From: Allomesorhizobium camelthorni
GTDB taxonomy: Bacteria; Pseudomonadota; Alphaproteobacteria; Rhizobiales; Rhizobiaceae
Assembly: GCF_011045125.1 (NCBI RefSeq)
Contig: NZ_JAAKZF010000026.1
Coordinates: 1 to 64,000 of the forward strand
Reading direction: 5' to 3'
Length of the DNA stretch: 64,000 nt
The position numbers and the translations under genes were made by a program. Position 1 is the stretch's first letter. Each line of letters starts with the position of its first letter. Under the pieces are notes generated by a model, which was not told the DNA's origin, searched no databases, and was given only the letters and a program-made list of their open reading frames with translations. Shown one piece after another: positions 55,058 to 63,211 of this stretch.

Positions 55058-56496
55058 TCTTCCAGGACGCTGCCGCCTATGCGGCATCGGGTTTTGCGCC
55101 GAAGGTCTGCGTCATAGGCGCGGGTCCGGCTGGCATCACCATCGCCCGGAAGCTCGCCACCGCGGGCATTCCAGTCGTCCTCCTCGAGGCCGGCTCCAAC
55201 GAATGGACCGAAGAATCGCAGGATGCCTACAAGGGCGTGACGATCGGCGATCCCTATTTCGATCTCGACTCGACGCGGCTTCGCTATTTCGGCGGCTCGT
55301 CCAACCATTGGGCGGGCTGGTGCCGGATCCTCGAATCCTATGATTTCGAGCCCAAGACCTATATCCAGAACTCGGGCTGGCCGATCCGCCGCAGCGATAT
55401 CGATCCCTATTTCGACGAGACCTACGACATATTGGGATTGTCGCCGTTCCGCCCGGATGTTCCGGTCACCGACAATTTCCGCCTGTTCCAGGTCATCAAG
55501 AGCGAGCCGGTTCGGTTCGGCGAAAAATACGCGGCGGAGCTCGAGGCAAGCAAGACGATCGCGGTCGTTCTCAACACCGAGGTCACGGAACTTTCGGGCG
55601 ACGGCCGCTCGGTCACGGGCGGCAAGCTCTGGTCGCGCGGCCAGGCAGCCGGCGAGATTCATGCGCCCTATTTCGTCGTTGCCACCGGTGGTCTCGAAAA
55701 TTCGCGGCTGCTGCTCTGGTCCAACGAGCGCTCGAATGGCGGCGTCGTGCCCAATGCGGCGGCGCTCGGGCGCTACTGGATGGAGCACCCGATGTACATC
55801 ACGGGTGACGCCCTGATCACCAACCAGGCGTTCGAGCTCGACCATGAGGGCGAAGCCTTCTTCATGCCTTCGCCCGAGGCGATGGCGCGGCTGCAACTGC
55901 CCAATTTTCATGTCCAGCTCGAAACGGCGCCCTACCGCGGGGTGAAAGCGCTGATCGCCAACATGACGTGCTATGCGGCGCCCGAGACGACCGAATGGTT
56001 GTCGCACAAGCTTGGCCAGCGGCTGCAATGCACGGCGCGCGTGCACATGGATTGGGAGCAGTTGCCGCGCGAGCACAATCACGTCGCCCTATCTGCGACC
56101 GAGCATGACGCGGCGGGCGTGCCGCGCATCGCACTGCATTGGAAGAAGGACGAGAGTGACCGCCGGGTGATGCTCGAGGGCATGCGCCTGTTCGGCGAAG
56201 AGTTTGCCCGCAAGGATCTCGGCCGCATTCACATCAGCGACTGGGTGCGCAATGGCGAGGATTACCCGGACGGCATGGAACTCGCCGGCAATCATCACAT
56301 GGGCGGCACGCGCATGAGCGACGACCCGAAGCTCGGGGTGGTCGATCGCGACTGCAAGGTTCACGGAATGTCGAACCTTTACGTCGGCGGCTCATCGGTG
56401 TTCGCGACCAGCGGCCAGTGCACGCCGACCACCACGATCGTGACGTTGGCGCTGAGGCTTGGAGAACACCTGAGCCGCACGATCAGCAATTCCTGA
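55054..56496 (+). CDS. GMC-family FAD oxidoreductase
   Basis: A 480-residue flavoprotein starting MIFQDAAAYAASGFAPKVCV. FAD motif VIGAGPAGITIARKLATAG, then GGSSNHWAGWCRI, and the C-terminal catalytic area NHHMGGTRMSDDPKLGVV with a following TSGQCTPTTTIVTLA. It has no signal peptide of its own. It is co-translated with the Tat-signal protein, so export as a pair is likely. Relatives include fructose, sorbitol and other polyol dehydrogenases, but substrate unknown. Confidence 0.9.
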   Translation: MIFQDAAAYAASGFAPKVCVIGAGPAGITIARKLATAGIPVVLLEAGSNEWTEESQDAYKGVTIGDPYFDLDSTRLRYFGGSSNHWAGWCRILESYDFEPKTYIQNSGWPIRRSDIDPYFDETYDILGLSPFRPDVPVTDNFRLFQVIKSEPVRFGEKYAAELEASKTIAVVLNTEVTELSGDGRSVTGGKLWSRGQAAGEIHAPYFVVATGGLENSRLLLWSNERSNGGVVPNAAALGRYWMEHPMYITGDALITNQAFELDHEGEAFFMPSPEAMARLQLPNFHVQLETAPYRGVKALIANMTCYAAPETTEWLSHKLGQRLQCTARVHMDWEQLPREHNHVALSATEHDAAGVPRIALHWKKDESDRRVMLEGMRLFGEEFARKDLGRIHISDWVRNGEDYPDGMELAGNHHMGGTRMSDDPKLGVVDRDCKVHGMSNLYVGGSSVFATSGQCTPTTTIVTLALRLGEHLSRTISNS

Positions 56497-56513
56497 GTTC
56501 CCGCGGGGGGAAC
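56497..56513. terminator. weak inverted repeat after the GMC gene
   Basis: GTTCCC-gcggg-GGGAAC follows the stop of the GMC gene immediately. No T-run is present, so termination is uncertain. Phenylalanine hydroxylase converges from the other side. Confidence 0.35.
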
Positions 56514-56569
56514 GGGCGTCCGCGCCGGCATCGACGTCAAGTCGAGCCGCAGCGCGGGCGCCTAGTCAT

Positions 56570-57397
56570 TCAGATCGTTGCCGGATCGAGCACCGGCGCG
56601 TCTTTCCAGCGGGCGATGATGGCGGCGAGATCGGATTTCTCGAAACCATCCTTCAGCGCCGAGAATGAAGGCAGCACGAAATAGGCGCGCTGGAATTTGT
56701 CGATCTCGTAAGTCGTCCGCATCACCGTCTCAATGTCGAACGGCACATGGTGCGCGTCGGGGCTTTCCACGGCGAACTGCAACTCGCTGAAGGACGACAT
56801 CAACCCGGCGCCGAAGGCTTTGACCTGGCCAGCTTCCTGCATCAGGCCGAATTCGGCGGTGTACCAGTAGAGCCGCTCGATCATGTCGCCGCCCAGCTCG
56901 ATCAGGCTTTCCGCCTTCTGCCCGTACATCTGCATGAAGTCGGCGAAGGCCGGCTGCGTCAGCGCGGGCACATGGCCGAAGAAATCGTGGAACATGTCTG
57001 GCTCGACGATGTAGTCCAGTTCCTCGCGCTTGCGCAGCCAGTTGGTGACCGGGAAGCGGCGCTCGGCGAGATGGTCGAAGAAGGCCGGAGCCGGGATAAG
57101 TCCGGGCACGGCCACGAGTTCCCAGCCGGTCAGCTTGCGCAGCCTTTGGCTGACCTCGTCGAAATCCGGGATGCGGTCGATGAGGCCGAGGGCTTCGACC
57201 CCGTCGAGGTAGGATTTGTGCGCCAGTCGCTTCGTAAGCTTGGTCTGGCGGTCCGACAGGATACGCCAGACCTCCTGCTCGGCGTCGGTGTAGTCGTATT
57301 CCTGTTCGACGGTGAAGTCGGAGCGGCAGACGGCGTAATTGCCGCGCAGACCCTTGTCGGCGCATTCTCGCGCATAATCCTGAACGCTGATTTCCAT
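56570..57397 (-). CDS. phhA: phenylalanine 4-monooxygenase
   Basis: A 275-residue pterin-dependent iron enzyme that makes tyrosine from phenylalanine. The iron ligands are His137 and His142 (in MFHDFFGHVPAL) and Glu182 (in YWYTAEFGLM). I start it at 57397 (MEISVQDYARECADKGLRGN) behind ggagg. The divergent Lrp-type gene is its probable regulator. The tyrosine produced enters homogentisate or other routes outside this window. Confidence 0.95.
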   Translation of the reverse strand: MEISVQDYARECADKGLRGNYAVCRSDFTVEQEYDYTDAEQEVWRILSDRQTKLTKRLAHKSYLDGVEALGLIDRIPDFDEVSQRLRKLTGWELVAVPGLIPAPAFFDHLAERRFPVTNWLRKREELDYIVEPDMFHDFFGHVPALTQPAFADFMQMYGQKAESLIELGGDMIERLYWYTAEFGLMQEAGQVKAFGAGLMSSFSELQFAVESPDAHHVPFDIETVMRTTYEIDKFQRAYFVLPSFSALKDGFEKSDLAAIIARWKDAPVLDPATI

Positions 57398-57531
57398 AAG
57401 TTCCTCCTCTTTTCGAGGGCTCAAGGCCGATCTGCCGACAGGATACGCCGGGTTAACGAGTGAATGTTTCCCGGGATATCGCTGTGAGAGGCAAAATGAG
57501 GTAAGGTTCTCAGCAAAAGCCAGGATCGGGA

Positions 57532-58014
57532 GTGAACTTGCCTCAATTCGACGAATTCGAGATCAGGATGCTGGAGATCCTGCAGCACGACGGGCGCAAA
57601 CCCGTCTCGGAACTGGCGCAGGAGATCGGCCTTTCCAATACGCCTTGCGCCCGCCGCTTCGAGGCGCTGCAACAGGCCGGCATCATCAAGGGATTCTCGG
57701 CGCGGATCGGCCGTCGCGCGATCGGGCTGATGGTCGAGGTGTTCATCCAGGTCCGGCTCACCAGCCACAGCGACGAGTCGCCCGAAAAATTCATCGCGGC
57801 GGTGCAGCGCATGGACGAGGTGTCGGCCTGCTGGACGATGACCGGCGACTACGATTTCCTGTTGCATGTGATGGTGCCGTCGGTCGACGACCTCAACGCC
57901 TTCGTCATGCACCGGCTGATGCGGCTTGCCGGCGTGCGCGACGTGCACACGCAACTGGTGCTGCAGAACATCAAGGGGCCGGGTCACGTGCCGCTTGGGC
58001 ATCTGAGGGGGTAA
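57532..58014 (+). CDS. Lrp/AsnC-family transcriptional regulator
   Basis: A 160-residue regulator starting at GTG 57532. Helix-turn-helix LAQEIGLSNTPCARRFEALQ, then an effector domain with VSACWTMTGDYDFLLHVMV, including the conserved GDYDFLL loop. It diverges from phhA over a 134-base region and probably senses phenylalanine or tyrosine. Confidence 0.93.
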   Translation: MNLPQFDEFEIRMLEILQHDGRKPVSELAQEIGLSNTPCARRFEALQQAGIIKGFSARIGRRAIGLMVEVFIQVRLTSHSDESPEKFIAAVQRMDEVSACWTMTGDYDFLLHVMVPSVDDLNAFVMHRLMRLAGVRDVHTQLVLQNIKGPGHVPLGHLRG

Positions 58015-58063
58015 GGTTGGGGCAGTTCGAATATCCCACGGTACAATGCGCGGCGTCGTTCAT

Positions 58064-58963
58064 TTAGGGCACGATCAGCGTGCCGGCGCCATGCTGGGTG
58101 AAGAGTTCGAGCAGGACCGCGTGCGGCGTCTTGCCGTTGAGGATGACAACGCCTTCCACGCCGCGCTCGATCGCCTCGATGCAGGTCTCGACCTTCGGGA
58201 TCATGCCTCCGGAGATCGTGCCGTTCCGGATCAGCGCGCGGGCCTCGGCCACGGTGAGCTCGTCGATGAGCTTCTTGTCCTTGTCGAGGACGCCGGGAAC
58301 GTCGGTCAGGAATAGCAGGCGCGACGCGCCAAGCGCGCCGGCGATGGCGCCGGCAAATGTGTCGGCGTTGATGTTGTAGGTATGGCCGTCGCGGCCCGGC
58401 GCCACCGGCGCCAGCACCGGGATCATTTCCGAGCGCGCCAGGAGGTCGAGCAAAGTGCGGTCGACCTCGACCGGCTCGCCGACGAAACCGAGATCGAGCA
58501 CGCGCTCGATGTTCGAATCCGGATCGGTGACGGTCTTCTTGGCCTTTTCGGCGAAGACCATGTTGCCGTCCTTGCCGCAGAGCCCGATCGCCCATTCGCC
58601 CTCGGCGTTGATCAGCGCGACGATCTCCTTGTTGATCGAGCCGGCCAGCACCATTTCGACGATCTCGACCGTCTTGCGGTCTGTGACGCGCAAGCCGCCC
58701 TCGAACTTCGATTCGATGCCCATCTTGCTGAGCATCGCGCCGATCTGCGGCCCGCCGCCATGCACGACGATCGGGTTGACGCCGGACTGCTTCAGAAGCG
58801 CGATGTCGCGGGCGAAAGCCTGGCCGAGCGCCGCGTCGCCCATGGCGTGGCCGCCATATTTCACCACCACGGTCTTGTTCTCGTAGCGCTGCATGTAGGG
58901 CAGGGCCGCGGAAAGCAGGTGTGCCTGCTCGGCGGCGGTGGCGGCAATATCCGTCGGTGTCAT
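58064..58963 (-). CDS. argB: acetylglutamate kinase
   Basis: A 299-residue amino-acid kinase that phosphorylates N-acetylglutamate in arginine synthesis. Motifs: [12 protein letters not shown] with the nucleotide Lys, [16 protein letters not shown] and [15 protein letters not shown] near residue 205, and the C-terminal [20 protein letters not shown]. Length is normal. It is a core gene on the right flank of the island. Confidence 0.97.
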   Translation of the reverse strand: MTPTDIAATAAEQAHLLSAALPYMQRYENKTVVVKYGGHAMGDAALGQAFARDIALLKQSGVNPIVVHGGGPQIGAMLSKMGIESKFEGGLRVTDRKTVEIVEMVLAGSINKEIVALINAEGEWAIGLCGKDGNMVFAEKAKKTVTDPDSNIERVLDLGFVGEPVEVDRTLLDLLARSEMIPVLAPVAPGRDGHTYNINADTFAGAIAGALGASRLLFLTDVPGVLDKDKKLIDELTVAEARALIRNGTISGGMIPKVETCIEAIERGVEGVVILNGKTPHAVLLELFTQHGAGTLIVP

Positions 58964-59104
58964 CAGGCTTTCCCCCGGAACTGGAATCGGCGGTTACTTA
59001 GCGGCAAAGACCATGACGGGCAAATGATAAGCATGGCTGGGCAACCTCGTGCCCGGCAATTTGCTCCCGTTGCAAATCATCCCCAAATCCATAATTTGGC
59101 GGCG

Positions 59105-59644
59105 ATGACGCCGCAGGACATTACGAAGCTGATCGTCCGCACCTCGATGGGGGATCGCGGGGCGTTTGACCTGCTTTACCGCCAGACCAGCGCGAAACTT
59201 TTCGGCGTCTGCCTGCGTGTCTTGAATGATCGCGCCGAGGCGGAGGAGGCGCTGCAGGAAGTGTTCGTCAAGATCTGGACGAAGGCCGACCGCTTCGCAG
59301 TCTCGGAGTTGAGCCCGATTTCGTGGCTGGTGGCGATCGCGCGCAATCATTCGATCGACCGCATCCGCTCGCGGAGGCCGCCGGCCGTCGACGTGGACGC
59401 CGCCCTGGACGTAGCGGACCCGACGCCCGGGCCCGAGGCGATGGCGGTGGCGAGTGGGGAAAGCGAGCGAATTCACCGCTGTCTCGATGAATTGGAACCG
59501 GACCGTGCTGCCGCCGTGCGCGGCGCCTATCTGTCCGGTGAAAGCTATGTCGAACTGGCTGCGCGCCATGGCGTGCCGCTCAACACGATGCGAACATGGC
59601 TGCGCCGCAGCCTGATGAAACTGAGGGAATGCCTCGAGCGATGA
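59105..59644 (+). CDS. ECF sigma factor (SigK-like)
   Basis: A 179-residue sigma-70 family factor of the extracytoplasmic function group. Region 2 is FDLLYRQTSAKLFGVCLRVL and EEALQEVFVKIW, and region 4 is LAARHGVPLNTMRTWLRRSL. The order sigma, anti-sigma and fasciclin protein resembles sigK-rskA with the MPT70/83 fasciclin genes of mycobacteria. The start at 59105 (MTPQDITKLIVRTSMGDRGA) is consistent with the family. Confidence 0.92.
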   Translation: MTPQDITKLIVRTSMGDRGAFDLLYRQTSAKLFGVCLRVLNDRAEAEEALQEVFVKIWTKADRFAVSELSPISWLVAIARNHSIDRIRSRRPPAVDVDAALDVADPTPGPEAMAVASGESERIHRCLDELEPDRAAAVRGAYLSGESYVELAARHGVPLNTMRTWLRRSLMKLRECLER

Positions 59645-60354
59645 GCATCGCTGACGACAACGGACCGGAACGCGACGACGAGATGGTCGCCGCCGAATAT
59701 GTTCTCGGCGTCCTGCCGGCGGACGAGCGCCAGGCGGCGGCGCGGCGCATAGACGTCGAGCCTGATTTTGCGCGCCTCGTCGACCAGTGGGAGGTCCGGC
59801 TGTCGCCGATGGCCACGGCCTATCCGGAAGTGGAGGCGCCGGCCTCGGTGAAGGCGGCGATCGACCGGCGGCTGTTTGCCGGCGACCCGGTTCAAGCCGG
59901 CGGCGTCTCCTGGTGGTCGAGCCTCGCGCTGTGGCGCGGGTTGGCCGTCGCCTCCCTCGCCGCCCTCGCGCTTTATGTCGCTGTTCCCTACCTGGCGCCA
60001 CCGGCGCAAATGCCGCCGCAGCGGCTGGTCGCGTCGCTGGCGGCGGATGGCAGCGACGTGCGCTATCTGGCCCTCTACGACCCCGAACGTGGCGCGGTCG
60101 GGCTTTCGCACGTTTCGGGCGAACGCGGTTCGGGCCGCGATTTCGAACTGTGGATGATCGAGGGAAACAACCCGCCGGTTTCGATGGGCGTGATACCGGC
60201 CGGCCCGACCGCGCATATCGAGATTGCGCCGGAAGCCCGCGAAAAGCTCGGCCTCGGCGCGGTCCTGGCAGTCAGCCTCGAGCCGGCTGGCGGCTCGCCC
60301 ACGGGGCAGCCGACCGGCCCGGTGGTGGCAGCGGGCGATCTCAAGAACATCTGA
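59641..60354 (+). CDS. membrane anti-sigma factor (RskA/anti-sigma-K type)
   Basis: A 237-residue protein with an N-terminal cytoplasmic anti-sigma domain (about 1-90: AAEYVLGVLPADERQAAARR ... VDQWEVRLSPMA), one helix (about 105-125) and a periplasmic RskA-like domain with GSGRDFELWMIEGNNPP. Its start overlaps the sigma factor stop by 4 bases. It should hold the sigma factor until periplasmic stress cleaves it. Confidence 0.92.
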   Translation: MSIADDNGPERDDEMVAAEYVLGVLPADERQAAARRIDVEPDFARLVDQWEVRLSPMATAYPEVEAPASVKAAIDRRLFAGDPVQAGGVSWWSSLALWRGLAVASLAALALYVAVPYLAPPAQMPPQRLVASLAADGSDVRYLALYDPERGAVGLSHVSGERGSGRDFELWMIEGNNPPVSMGVIPAGPTAHIEIAPEAREKLGLGAVLAVSLEPAGGSPTGQPTGPVVAAGDLKNI

Positions 60355-60392
60355 CTCAACACACCTTGGCTCAGGAAAATTTCTCGGCCGTG

Positions 60393-60421
60393 TGAAACTC
60401 TCCGGCACACAGCGCCCGTAT
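60393..60421 (+). promoter_or_regulatory. candidate ECF promoter of the fasciclin gene
   Basis: TGAAAC (60393-60398), 18 bases, then CGTAT (60417-60421). The spacing and the CGTAT -10 fit ECF-type promoters. It lies 50-78 bases before the fasciclin gene, so the sigma factor next door is a good candidate. Confidence 0.5.
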
Positions 60422-60470
60422 CTCCCTGCGTCCCCCGATTGCGGGAAATCCAAACCAGGGAGTTCTTCAC

Positions 60471-61016
60471 ATGCGCAAATACCTTATCGGCGTCGCCGCT
60501 CTTTCCATGCTCGCCACCGCCGCTTATGCCGAAAACCCGATGGTCGGCGGCGCGCCCATGCCAGCCGACAAGAACATCATCGAGAACGCCGTCAATTCCA
60601 AGGACCACACCACGCTGGTCGCCGCCGTGAAGGCGGCCGGTCTCGTCGAGACGCTGCAAGGCCCCGGCCCGTTCACCGTCTTCGCGCCGACCAACGCCGC
60701 CTTCGAGGCGCTGCCGGCCGGCACGGTCGAGACGCTGCTGAAGCCTGAAAACAAGGATCAGCTGACCAAGATCCTGACCTGCCATGTCGTCGGCGCCGAA
60801 GCCATGTCAGACGCCATCGGCAAGATGATCGCCGACGACGGCGGCACGCACCCGGTCAAGACCGTCGGCGGCTGCACACTGCAGGCCAAGATGGACGGCG
60901 AAAAGATCACGCTGACCGACGAGAACGGCACGGTTGCGACCGTGACAATCGCCGACGTCGACCAGTCCAACGGCGTCATCCATGTCATCGACAAGGTCAT
61001 TACACCGAAGGCGTAA
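60471..61016 (+). CDS. secreted fasciclin-domain protein
   Basis: A 181-residue protein with a signal peptide (MRKYLIGVAALSMLATAAYA) and one fasciclin/FAS1 domain (about 36-180). The FAS1 H1/H2 signature regions are PFTVFAPTNAAFEALP and SNGVIHVIDKVITPK. It ends at a Rho-independent-like terminator. Fasciclin domains mediate surface or extracellular adhesion. Coupling to an ECF sigma gene makes this the likely envelope-stress target. Confidence 0.93.
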   Translation: MRKYLIGVAALSMLATAAYAENPMVGGAPMPADKNIIENAVNSKDHTTLVAAVKAAGLVETLQGPGPFTVFAPTNAAFEALPAGTVETLLKPENKDQLTKILTCHVVGAEAMSDAIGKMIADDGGTHPVKTVGGCTLQAKMDGEKITLTDENGTVATVTIADVDQSNGVIHVIDKVITPKA

Positions 61017-61097
61017 CATCCCTTCAAGACCGCCGGCGCGTCCCCTCTCCAAGCGGTTGGCGGCCGGATCGCGCAGGTCTGCACCTGCTCGTCTTGA

Positions 61098-61142
61098 GCG
61101 CCCCAGCCAGCCGCTCCGTCGGCTCGCATGGGGCGCCTTTTT
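61098..61142 (+). terminator. terminator after the fasciclin gene
   Basis: GCGCCCCA (61098-61105) pairs with TGGGGCGC (61129-61136); an inner AGCCG/CGGCT stem lies at 61109-61124; TTTTT follows at 61138-61142. Good Rho-independent layout. Confidence 0.75.
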
Positions 61143-61215
61143 GCGGGTAGTCAAAGGGAGTTGATTTTGCCGTGAGGGCCGGGAGGGCTAAGACCGGAAG
61201 CCAGAGGAGAAAGCC

Positions 61216-61713
61216 ATGAAGAGACGCAGCTTCCTGTTTTCCGGCGCCGCCGTCGCATTCCTGGCCGGAACGACGGTCCTCTGGCGCATGGGTGCGCCAA
61301 CCGACGCCAGGGCGGAATGGTTCGAGGTGACCAAGACCGAAGAGGAATGGCGCGCGCTCTTGAGCGAAGCGCAATACGCGGTGCTGCGCGAGGAGGATAC
61401 CGAGCCTGCCGGCACGAGCCCGCTCAACAATGAGAAGCGCAAGGGGACCTTCCACTGCGCCGGCTGCGATCTTCCCCTCTATCCTTCGGAGACGAAATAT
61501 GAATCCGGAACCGGCTGGCCTAGCTTCTGGGATTCGCTGCCGGGCGCGATCGGCACCAAGGAAGACAATTCGCTGTTCATGACGCGGACCGAAGTCCATT
61601 GCCGCCGCTGCGGCGGGCATCTTGGACACATATTCAATGACGGCCCGCCGCCGACCGGAAAGCGCCACTGCCTCAATGGTTTGGCGCTGACGTTCAAGCC
61701 GGCGACGGCTTAG
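61216..61713 (+). CDS. msrB: exported peptide-methionine (R)-S-oxide reductase MsrB
   Basis: A 165-residue MsrB with an N-terminal Tat-like signal (KRRSFLFSGAAVAFLAG). Zinc-type cysteines are Cys81 and Cys84 (HCAGC) and Cys129 and Cys132 (HCRRC); catalytic Cys152 is in KRHCLNGLAL. The tail after the signal (WFEVTKTEEEWRALLSEAQY) is the usual MsrB start. Export implies repair of oxidised methionine in the periplasm. It follows the fasciclin terminator and has its own transcript. Confidence 0.92.
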   Translation: MKRRSFLFSGAAVAFLAGTTVLWRMGAPTDARAEWFEVTKTEEEWRALLSEAQYAVLREEDTEPAGTSPLNNEKRKGTFHCAGCDLPLYPSETKYESGTGWPSFWDSLPGAIGTKEDNSLFMTRTEVHCRRCGGHLGHIFNDGPPPTGKRHCLNGLALTFKPATA

Positions 61714-61751
61714 AAATCGCCGCAAATTCTATTCTGCCGGGCGGCTGAGAA

Positions 61752-62420
61752 TCACCCGCCCCTTACCGCCAGCGCGATCGCCTCGCGAAGCTCGTCCATG
61801 CCTTCGCCCTTTTCCGAGGAGGTGGCGATGACAGTCGGGAAGGCGGCCGGTCGCTTGCGGATCTTTTCCAGCGTCTCCTCGATCAGCCGCGGCACGCCCG
61901 CGGCCTTGATCTTGTCGGTCTTGGTCAGCACGATCTGGTAGGACACTGCCGCCTTGTCGAGCAACCGAAGCACCTCCTCGTCGTTTTTCTTGATGCCATG
62001 GCGGGCGTCGATCAGCACATAGACGCGCTTCAGCGTCACCCGGCCCTTGAGATAGTCGAAGACCAGCTTCGTCCACTCGTCGACCTTCTCCTTGGGTGCG
62101 GTGGCGTAGCCGTAGCCGGGCATGTCGACCAGCGCCATCGGCGGCAGGTCCGAGCCTTCGCCGGAATAGCCGTCGGGCACGAAATAGTTGAGCTCCTGCG
62201 TGCGGCCCGGCGTGTTCGACGTGCGGGCGAGGCCTTTCTGGCCGACAAGCGCGTTGATCAGCGATGACTTGCCGACATTGGATCGTCCGGCGAAGGCGAT
62301 CTCGACCGGCCCTTCAGGCGGCAGGAACTTCATAGACGGGACGCCGCGGATGAAGACCCATGGCGCAGCAAACAGTTCGCTGGCGACGGCCGTCGCGCCG
62401 TTTTGTGTTGCTTCGCTCAA
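61752..62420 (-). CDS. engB: ribosome biogenesis GTP-binding protein YihA/YsxC
   Basis: A 222-residue GTPase for 50S assembly. G1 is [17 protein letters not shown]3 is VDMPGYGYA and G4 is LTKTDKIK. The length is close to the family norm. It overlaps the Vat-type acetyltransferase by 4 bases; yidC is upstream on the same strand after a terminator. In other rhizobia it is followed by argB, but here sigma and msrB genes lie between. Confidence 0.95.
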   Translation of the reverse strand: MSEATQNGATAVASELFAAPWVFIRGVPSMKFLPPEGPVEIAFAGRSNVGKSSLINALVGQKGLARTSNTPGRTQELNYFVPDGYSGEGSDLPPMALVDMPGYGYATAPKEKVDEWTKLVFDYLKGRVTLKRVYVLIDARHGIKKNDEEVLRLLDKAAVSYQIVLTKTDKIKAAGVPRLIEETLEKIRKRPAAFPTVIATSSEKGEGMDELREAIALAVRGG

Positions 62421-63055
62421 ACTGCTCGCTCCAGACGGTCGATGTCGGCGCCGCGGATGGCGTCGAGGTTGCGCGTCAGCTTATCGACCGGCCAGTTCCA
62501 CCATGCAATGGCGAGAAGCCGTCTTATCGTCATCCTGTCGAAGCGGGTCTTCACTACCTTGGCCGGATTGCCGGCCACGATCGCATAGGGCGGCACGTCG
62601 TGCGTGACGACGGACTTGGCCGCAATGATTGCGCCGTCGCCGATGGTGATGCCGGGCAGGATCAGGGCTTCCATACCGACCCATACATCATTGCCGAGCA
62701 CGGTGTCGCCACGGTTTTCCGCCTCCCAGGTCTTGATGTCGAAGCCCTGTTCCCAGCCATGGCCGAAGATGTTGAACGGATAGGTGGAAAACCCCGACAT
62801 TGCGTGGTTGGCGCCGTTCATGATGAAGCGCGCGCCTTCGGCAATGGCGCAGAAGCGCCCGATGATCAGCTTGTCGCCGATGAAGGGATAATGGTGCAGC
62901 ACGCATTTCTCGGCGAACCGGTCGGGGCCATCCGGATCGTCGTAATAGGTGTAGTCGCCGATCTCGATGTTCTCGGCCGTGACAAGCGACTTCAGGAAAC
63001 CGACGCGCGGATGCATCGGGATCGGGTGTTTTATCGCAGGGTTGGGTCCGTCCAT
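62417..63055 (-). CDS. Vat/CatB-type hexapeptide acetyltransferase
   Basis: A 212-residue left-handed beta-helix acyltransferase of the xenobiotic (Vat) family. Typical segments: [40 protein letters not shown] with a catalytic-type His in [15 protein letters not shown], and [20 protein letters not shown]. It starts at ATG 63055 ([20 protein letters not shown]). It is coupled to engB by a 4-base overlap. Some family members acetylate streptogramin or chloramphenicol; this branch often has no known drug target. Confidence 0.88.
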   Translation of the reverse strand: MDGPNPAIKHPIPMHPRVGFLKSLVTAENIEIGDYTYYDDPDGPDRFAEKCVLHHYPFIGDKLIIGRFCAIAEGARFIMNGANHAMSGFSTYPFNIFGHGWEQGFDIKTWEAENRGDTVLGNDVWVGMEALILPGITIGDGAIIAAKSVVTHDVPPYAIVAGNPAKVVKTRFDRMTIRRLLAIAWWNWPVDKLTRNLDAIRGADIDRLERAV

Positions 63056-63162
63056 GGGAAGGCTCGCCGGTCTAGTGGAAATGAAGTGCGCGGCCATTAT
63101 AGCGGTTCGATAAGCCGTGCCGATAGCCGGCGGAGCAAAGCTGCCAGTCCAGGCGCCCGATG

Positions 63163-63190
63163 AAAAAAGCCCCGGCGGACCGGGGCTTTT
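63163..63190 (-). terminator. terminator of yidC
   Basis: AAAAGCCCCGG (63165-63175), loop CGGA, CCGGGGCTTTT (63180-63190): an 11-bp perfect stem followed, on the minus strand, by a run of T's ending at 63163. It ends yidC transcription 20 bases after its stop and isolates the Vat-engB operon. Confidence 0.9.
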
Positions 63191-63211
63191 CCTGATCAAC
63201 GCGCCAGCCGG

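Noticed and set aside
54100-56082. A 660-codon frame on the minus strand over the DMT permease and GMC oxidoreductase.
   Set aside because: It is the antisense of two proteins with clear motifs; it is Arg/His-rich with no recognisable domain.
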